Of a stretch of 64,000 nt of DNA, positions 60,786-64,000 are shown in pieces. How positions within the stretch are numbered: the stretch's first letter is position 1; every line of letters starts with the position of its first letter. The position numbers and the translations under genes are program-made. The stretch is from Devosia lacusdianchii (GTDB taxonomy: Bacteria > Pseudomonadota > Alphaproteobacteria > Rhizobiales > Devosiaceae): positions 124,001-188,000 of the forward strand of contig NZ_CP092483.1 in the NCBI RefSeq assembly GCF_022429625.1, given 5' to 3'. Below the pieces are notes generated by a model. The model saw only the letters and a list, made by a program, of their open reading frames with translations, searched no databases and was not told the DNA's origin.

Positions 60786-61823
60786 ATGCCCTACCGGGCC
60801 GATACGGCACGCTATGATACCATGCAATACCGCCGCTCCGGTCGCTCGGGCCTCAAGCTGCCGGTCATCAGCCTCGGCCTTTGGCAGAATTTCGGCGGCA
60901 CCCGCGATTACCCCACCGCCATGGAAATCCTGGGCTACGCCTTCGATAATGGCATCACTCATTTCGACCTGGCCAACAATTACGGCCCGCCCGCCGGCTC
61001 CTCCGAAGAGCTGTTCGGCATGGTCATGGCCCGCGATTTCCGTCCCTATCGCGACGAGCTGATCATCTCCACCAAGGCCGGCTACAATATGTGGCCCGGC
61101 CCCTATGGCGAATTCGGCTCCCGCAAATATCTCCTCGCCAGCCTCGATCAGTCGCTCAAGCGCATGGGCCTCGACTATGTCGATATCTTCTATTCCCACC
61201 GCTACGACCCCGAAACACCGCTCGAAGAAACCATGGGCGCGCTCGCCCACGCCGTGCGCTCCGGCAAGGCGCTCTATGTCGGCATTTCGAGCTATCCGGA
61301 AAAGGAAACGCGCGAAGCCCACGCCATCCTCAAATCCATGGGCGTCGCCACCACCATCCACCAGCCCAGCTATTCGATGATCAACCGCTGGATCGAGAAC
61401 GACCACACCATCGACGCCTGCGGGGAACTGGGCATCGGTATCATCGCCTTCTCGCCGCTGGCGCAGGGCGTGCTCTCAGGCAAATACAATTCCAGCGATA
61501 AATCCGGCACTCGTGGCGAAAATCCGAACAGCTCGCTCCGTCCCAGCCACATAGAGCCCCGCGTCCTCGCCGCCGTCGACAAGCTGGGCGACATCGCCAG
61601 GAGCCGCGGCCAGTCCATGGTCCAGCTCGCCCTTTCCTGGGCCCTGCGCCGCCCCGAAATGACCTCGGCCCTGATCGGCGTGCGCAACCTCGAACAGCTT
61701 CAGGACAATCTGGGCGTCCTCAACAACCTGACCCTGACGCCGTCCGAAATCGCCGCCATTGACGAGGCCACCAAAGACGGCCAGATGGAACTCCACCCCC
61801 GCCCCAGCGGCTGGCTGCGCTAG
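60786..61823 (+). CDS. Aldo-keto reductase (YghZ-like)
   Basis: 345 residues. Tetrad: Asp and Tyr in FDLANNYGPP, Lys in STKAGY, His in FYSHRYD. WQNFGGTRDYPTAMEILGYA and MINRWIE resemble L-glyceraldehyde-3-phosphate reductases that detoxify methylglyoxal. GGGAGA precedes ATG 60786. Divergent from trhO with 91 bp between. Confidence 0.88.
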   Translation: MPYRADTARYDTMQYRRSGRSGLKLPVISLGLWQNFGGTRDYPTAMEILGYAFDNGITHFDLANNYGPPAGSSEELFGMVMARDFRPYRDELIISTKAGYNMWPGPYGEFGSRKYLLASLDQSLKRMGLDYVDIFYSHRYDPETPLEETMGALAHAVRSGKALYVGISSYPEKETREAHAILKSMGVATTIHQPSYSMINRWIENDHTIDACGELGIGIIAFSPLAQGVLSGKYNSSDKSGTRGENPNSSLRPSHIEPRVLAAVDKLGDIARSRGQSMVQLALSWALRRPEMTSALIGVRNLEQLQDNLGVLNNLTLTPSEIAAIDEATKDGQMELHPRPSGWLR

Positions 61824-61851
61824 GCGCAGCGAGCCGTCATGAGCTGACGGG

Positions 61852-62271
61852 TCAGCGGGATGCGCGGGCGATCAGTTTGTTGAGCGTCGTCCGCGCCCGA
61901 TCCAGCCTGAACGGGGGTGTCGCGCGATCCGCCAAGGCGAGCACGTCACCCTGCATCCGCTCGGTGCTTGCCGCCTGGTAGAGGTCGGATGGCATGCATT
62001 CCCAGTCGCCGCCTTGATTGCCTGTCACCGGGTTGTAGGTGTTCTCGCCATAGGCGAAGCAGATGTTGGTGCCTTCACGCTTCCAACGACCCTCAAGGAT
62101 GACGGCGTTTCCCGGATACCAGAGATAGGCTTTGCCCCGGGTCGACAGATACTCGACCTGAGTGCCGTGCCCCGCATCCCAAGTCATATTGGTGTATCCG
62201 CCGAGCTGCTCAGCATGGGCAAGGGGGACTACGAAGAGCGTCAGCAGCAGATAGAAAACGAGAGTGCGCAT
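61852..62271 (-). CDS. Small secreted protein of unknown function
   Basis: 139 residues from ATG 62271, signal peptide ending PLAHA|E. Mature part has GYTNMTWDAGHGTQVEYLST, TNICFAYGENTYNP and WECMPSD with two Cys, and resembles the 51003 and 35832 products only loosely (secreted, Cys plus Trp/Tyr around NICFAYGE / RWCYAEE). Likely co-transcribed with the gene 8 bases upstream. Confidence 0.65.
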   Translation of the reverse strand: MRTLVFYLLLTLFVVPLAHAEQLGGYTNMTWDAGHGTQVEYLSTRGKAYLWYPGNAVILEGRWKREGTNICFAYGENTYNPVTGNQGGDWECMPSDLYQAASTERMQGDVLALADRATPPFRLDRARTTLNKLIARASR

Positions 62272-62279
62272 GGTTGGGC

Positions 62280-62636
62280 CTATCGGATCGGTACACAAAC
62301 CCCTTCCTTATGGCGAAAATCGACGTAGGCTCCGGGGCCCGCGCCTCGTTGTTCGCACACGACTTGTTGGGGCGCGTCCGGGTTCAAGCGAAATTGGCAC
62401 TGGAAGGACGAGAAAGTCCGCTCACCTGCGGCCTTGACCAGGCAAGATTGCTGACAGGTGAATGCTCCCTTATGCATTTCGACATTGGCGATCTCGACAC
62501 GTGGATAGGACGCCACAACCGTTAGCGCTGATCCATCGGCATTTAGCGCGCATTCCATTCTCGGAAAGGCATTACTTGCGGTCGCCAAAGCCAGCCAACC
62601 CATCATTACAATTACGATCGTCGGCAGATTGCGCAA
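62280..62636 (-). CDS. Small secreted protein of unknown function
   Basis: 118 residues. Start is TTG 62636 (GGGGAAA upstream), signal peptide ending ATASNA|F. Five Cys (MECALN, FTCQQSCLV, FQCQF, VVCEQ, GVCVP give six in all) in about 90 mature residues suggest a disulfide-rich protein. No homology recognised. Confidence 0.6.
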   Translation of the reverse strand: MRNLPTIVIVMMGWLALATASNAFPRMECALNADGSALTVVASYPRVEIANVEMHKGAFTCQQSCLVKAAGERTFSSFQCQFRLNPDAPQQVVCEQRGAGPGAYVDFRHKEGVCVPIR

Positions 62637-62713
62637 AACTGTTTCCCCCCAGTACGTTGGAAGTCTTCTGGCTGGTTCGGCGCGACTTGTCGAGTCTATC
62701 TGGCATGGCCCAC

Positions 62714-63544
62714 CTACCGTAACAGCCCCTTCTTGTACTGCACCGGCGTCTCCCCCAGCACGGTCCTGAAATCGGTGATGAAATGCTGCTGGCTCGAATA
62801 GCCAAGATCATAGGCGATCCCGACCCAGTCCGGCTCATCGCTCTCCCGGATCTGCGCGGCTGCCAGCAGCAGGCGCTTGCGCTGCAATAGCCATTTGAGT
62901 CCGATCCCGAGATAGTCGCGAAACACCTGTTGCAGCCAGCGCTCGCTCTTGCCATAGGCGGCCGCCACCGCCGACACACTGGTCAGCGCCTCGTCGGTCT
63001 CGACGTCGCCGATAATCTCGTTGATCAGCCCGATGGTTTCGTCCGGACCCGGCAATTTTGTCCGGATCAAAGCCTGCAACTCGGCGATCGCCGCATCGTC
63101 ATCCCGTGCCAGTATCCGCGCAATGCCCGGTGCGTCGGCCCAGGCAAACACCTGCGTCAGCGGCACCACCTTGTCCTGCAGGTCCGCCATTTGCCCGCGC
63201 CAGAACGCATGGAACGCACCCGGCCGGAAGCGCATGCCGATGATCCGCCCGCTCCCCGCAGCCGAATAGGTGCGCTTGCCGCGAAACGTGCCCTGGATCC
63301 CCGATTCCTGCGCCGACAGAAACACATCGACATAGGGCCGGTGCATCACTTCGCTTGAATCGTAATGCCCAAGGGCACTGTCCCAGCGGATTACCCAGAA
63401 ATGCACAATGAACGGTGCCAGGTCCTCTGGCGGCGGTTCCATGCGGAATTGCACATGCCGCTCGAATCCCGCCGGATCAAGCCTGCCGCGCGGCTCGTAA
63501 ACCTCTGCGGGTTTTTGAAATACGGGCTTCGAACCATCGGTCAT
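62714..63544 (-). CDS. AraC-family regulator
   Basis: 276 residues. C-terminal double HTH: AAAYGKSERWLQQVFRDYLG and WVGIAYDLGYSSQQHFITDF. The N-terminal domain (APFIVHFWVIRWDS; SGRIIGMRFRPGAFHAF) is the DUF6597 type found in ligand-responsive AraC proteins. Divergent from a VOC gene 32 bp away, its likely target. Confidence 0.88.
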   Translation of the reverse strand: MTDGSKPVFQKPAEVYEPRGRLDPAGFERHVQFRMEPPPEDLAPFIVHFWVIRWDSALGHYDSSEVMHRPYVDVFLSAQESGIQGTFRGKRTYSAAGSGRIIGMRFRPGAFHAFWRGQMADLQDKVVPLTQVFAWADAPGIARILARDDDAAIAELQALIRTKLPGPDETIGLINEIIGDVETDEALTSVSAVAAAYGKSERWLQQVFRDYLGIGLKWLLQRKRLLLAAAQIRESDEPDWVGIAYDLGYSSQQHFITDFRTVLGETPVQYKKGLLR

Positions 63545-63576
63545 TGTGGGTGCATCAACAAGAAGGGACCTACCAA

Positions 63577-64000
63577 ATGACCACCAACAAGCACTTCCTG
63601 CGCGGCATGGCCACCGTCAACTATTTTGCCGATGACATGATCGCCGCTCGCGACTGGTATGCCGAGCTGTTCGGCGTCGAAGCCTATTTCCAGATGCCCA
63701 GCCGCGAGAACCCGGCCTATATCGAGTTCCGCATCGGCGACGATGAGGACGAGTTCGGCATCATCGACCGCCGCTATGCGCCCGAAGGCATGCAGGCCGG
63801 CCCGGGCGGCTCCATCCTGCTCTGGCATGTCGACAATATCGAAACCGCCTTCGCCCGCTTGATCGAACTGGGCGCCAAGCAATACGACCCGATCACCAAG
63901 CGCGGCGAAACCGGCTTCGTCACCGCCTCGGTGGTCGACCCCTTCGGCAACGTCCTGGGCATCATGTACAACCCGCATTACGTCGCCCTGCACGCAGCCT
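63577..64000 (+). CDS. VOC-fold protein (3' end beyond window)
   Basis: At least 141 residues, cut by the window edge. TVNYFADDMIAARDWYAELFG and SVVDPFGNVLGIMYNP mark the two VOC modules; Glu in YIEFRIGDDEDEFGI and His in LLWHVDN are candidate metal ligands. AGAAGGGA lies nine bases before ATG 63577. Probably activated by the divergent AraC regulator. Confidence 0.82.
   Translation, partial: MTTNKHFLRGMATVNYFADDMIAARDWYAELFGVEAYFQMPSRENPAYIEFRIGDDEDEFGIIDRRYAPEGMQAGPGGSILLWHVDNIETAFARLIELGAKQYDPITKRGETGFVTASVVDPFGNVLGIMYNPHYVALHAA

Overview
The window is high-GC alphaproteobacterial DNA, densely packed with genes, and the gene set fits the order Hyphomicrobiales (a Devosia-like genome is my best guess, by inference only). 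Pointers are an mmcB DNA-repair gene, a DUF1127 mini-protein, an Irr-type (ICE) iron box in front of mbfA, a RutR-type pyrimidine regulator, sitABCD, FhuF, Tad pilus proteins and an HWE/HisKA_2 histidine kinase. No rRNA, tRNA, CRISPR array, integrase or classical IS element was seen.

Layout. 1-4.0 kb (minus): three tandem paralogous MFS transporters translationally linked to mmcB, with a palindromic operator upstream. 4.2-8.5 kb: REC-like protein, LysR regulator, DUF1127, two aldo-keto reductases, RlpA-like protein. 8.9-13.4 kb: DoxX, GGDEF cyclase, VOC protein, Rrf2 regulator with AhpD-like peroxidase partner, a frameshifted DHFR-family gene, a NYN RNase-like protein. 13.5-24.6 kb: a pyrimidine/hydantoin catabolic island: RutR-like regulator, omega-amino acid aminotransferase, mmsA, N-carbamoyl amidohydrolase, dihydropyrimidinase and a four-gene ABC importer. 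It has a RutR-type box at the divergent promoter and a near-perfect sigma-54 promoter before the transporter. 24.6-33.6 kb: small membrane proteins, truB-rbfA, a D-2-hydroxyacid dehydrogenase, FhuF with a divergent MFS exporter, aquaporin, cutC. 33.7-38.8 kb: TadE/TadG pair, then a GntR-ABC transporter operon. 38.8-45.5 kb: flavodoxin-fold reductase, GFA protein, histidine kinase, sitABCD manganese importer behind a Fur/Mur-like box. 45.6-64 kb: orphan phage tail-fibre-like protein with an S74 chaperone, several TetR/Rrf2/LysR/AraC regulators with their targets and visible operators, two glycosyltransferases, mbfA with two ICE boxes, a GMC oxidoreductase, trhO, an aldo-keto reductase and small secreted proteins.

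The most unusual theme is a set of inverted pairs of palindromic repeats scattered between genes. Two of these pairs enclose a single small nuclease gene each: a DUF559 (Vsr-like) gene inside family A repeats, which splits the pyrimidine operon, and a GIY-YIG gene inside family C repeats. Other pairs of the same or a related family are empty, like MITEs. The middle stem of family A changes sequence while staying self-complementary, which suggests selection on structure. This looks like a REP-type mobile system that uses stand-alone nucleases instead of the Y1 transposases known for REP/BIME elements. It is the best candidate here for an undescribed system.
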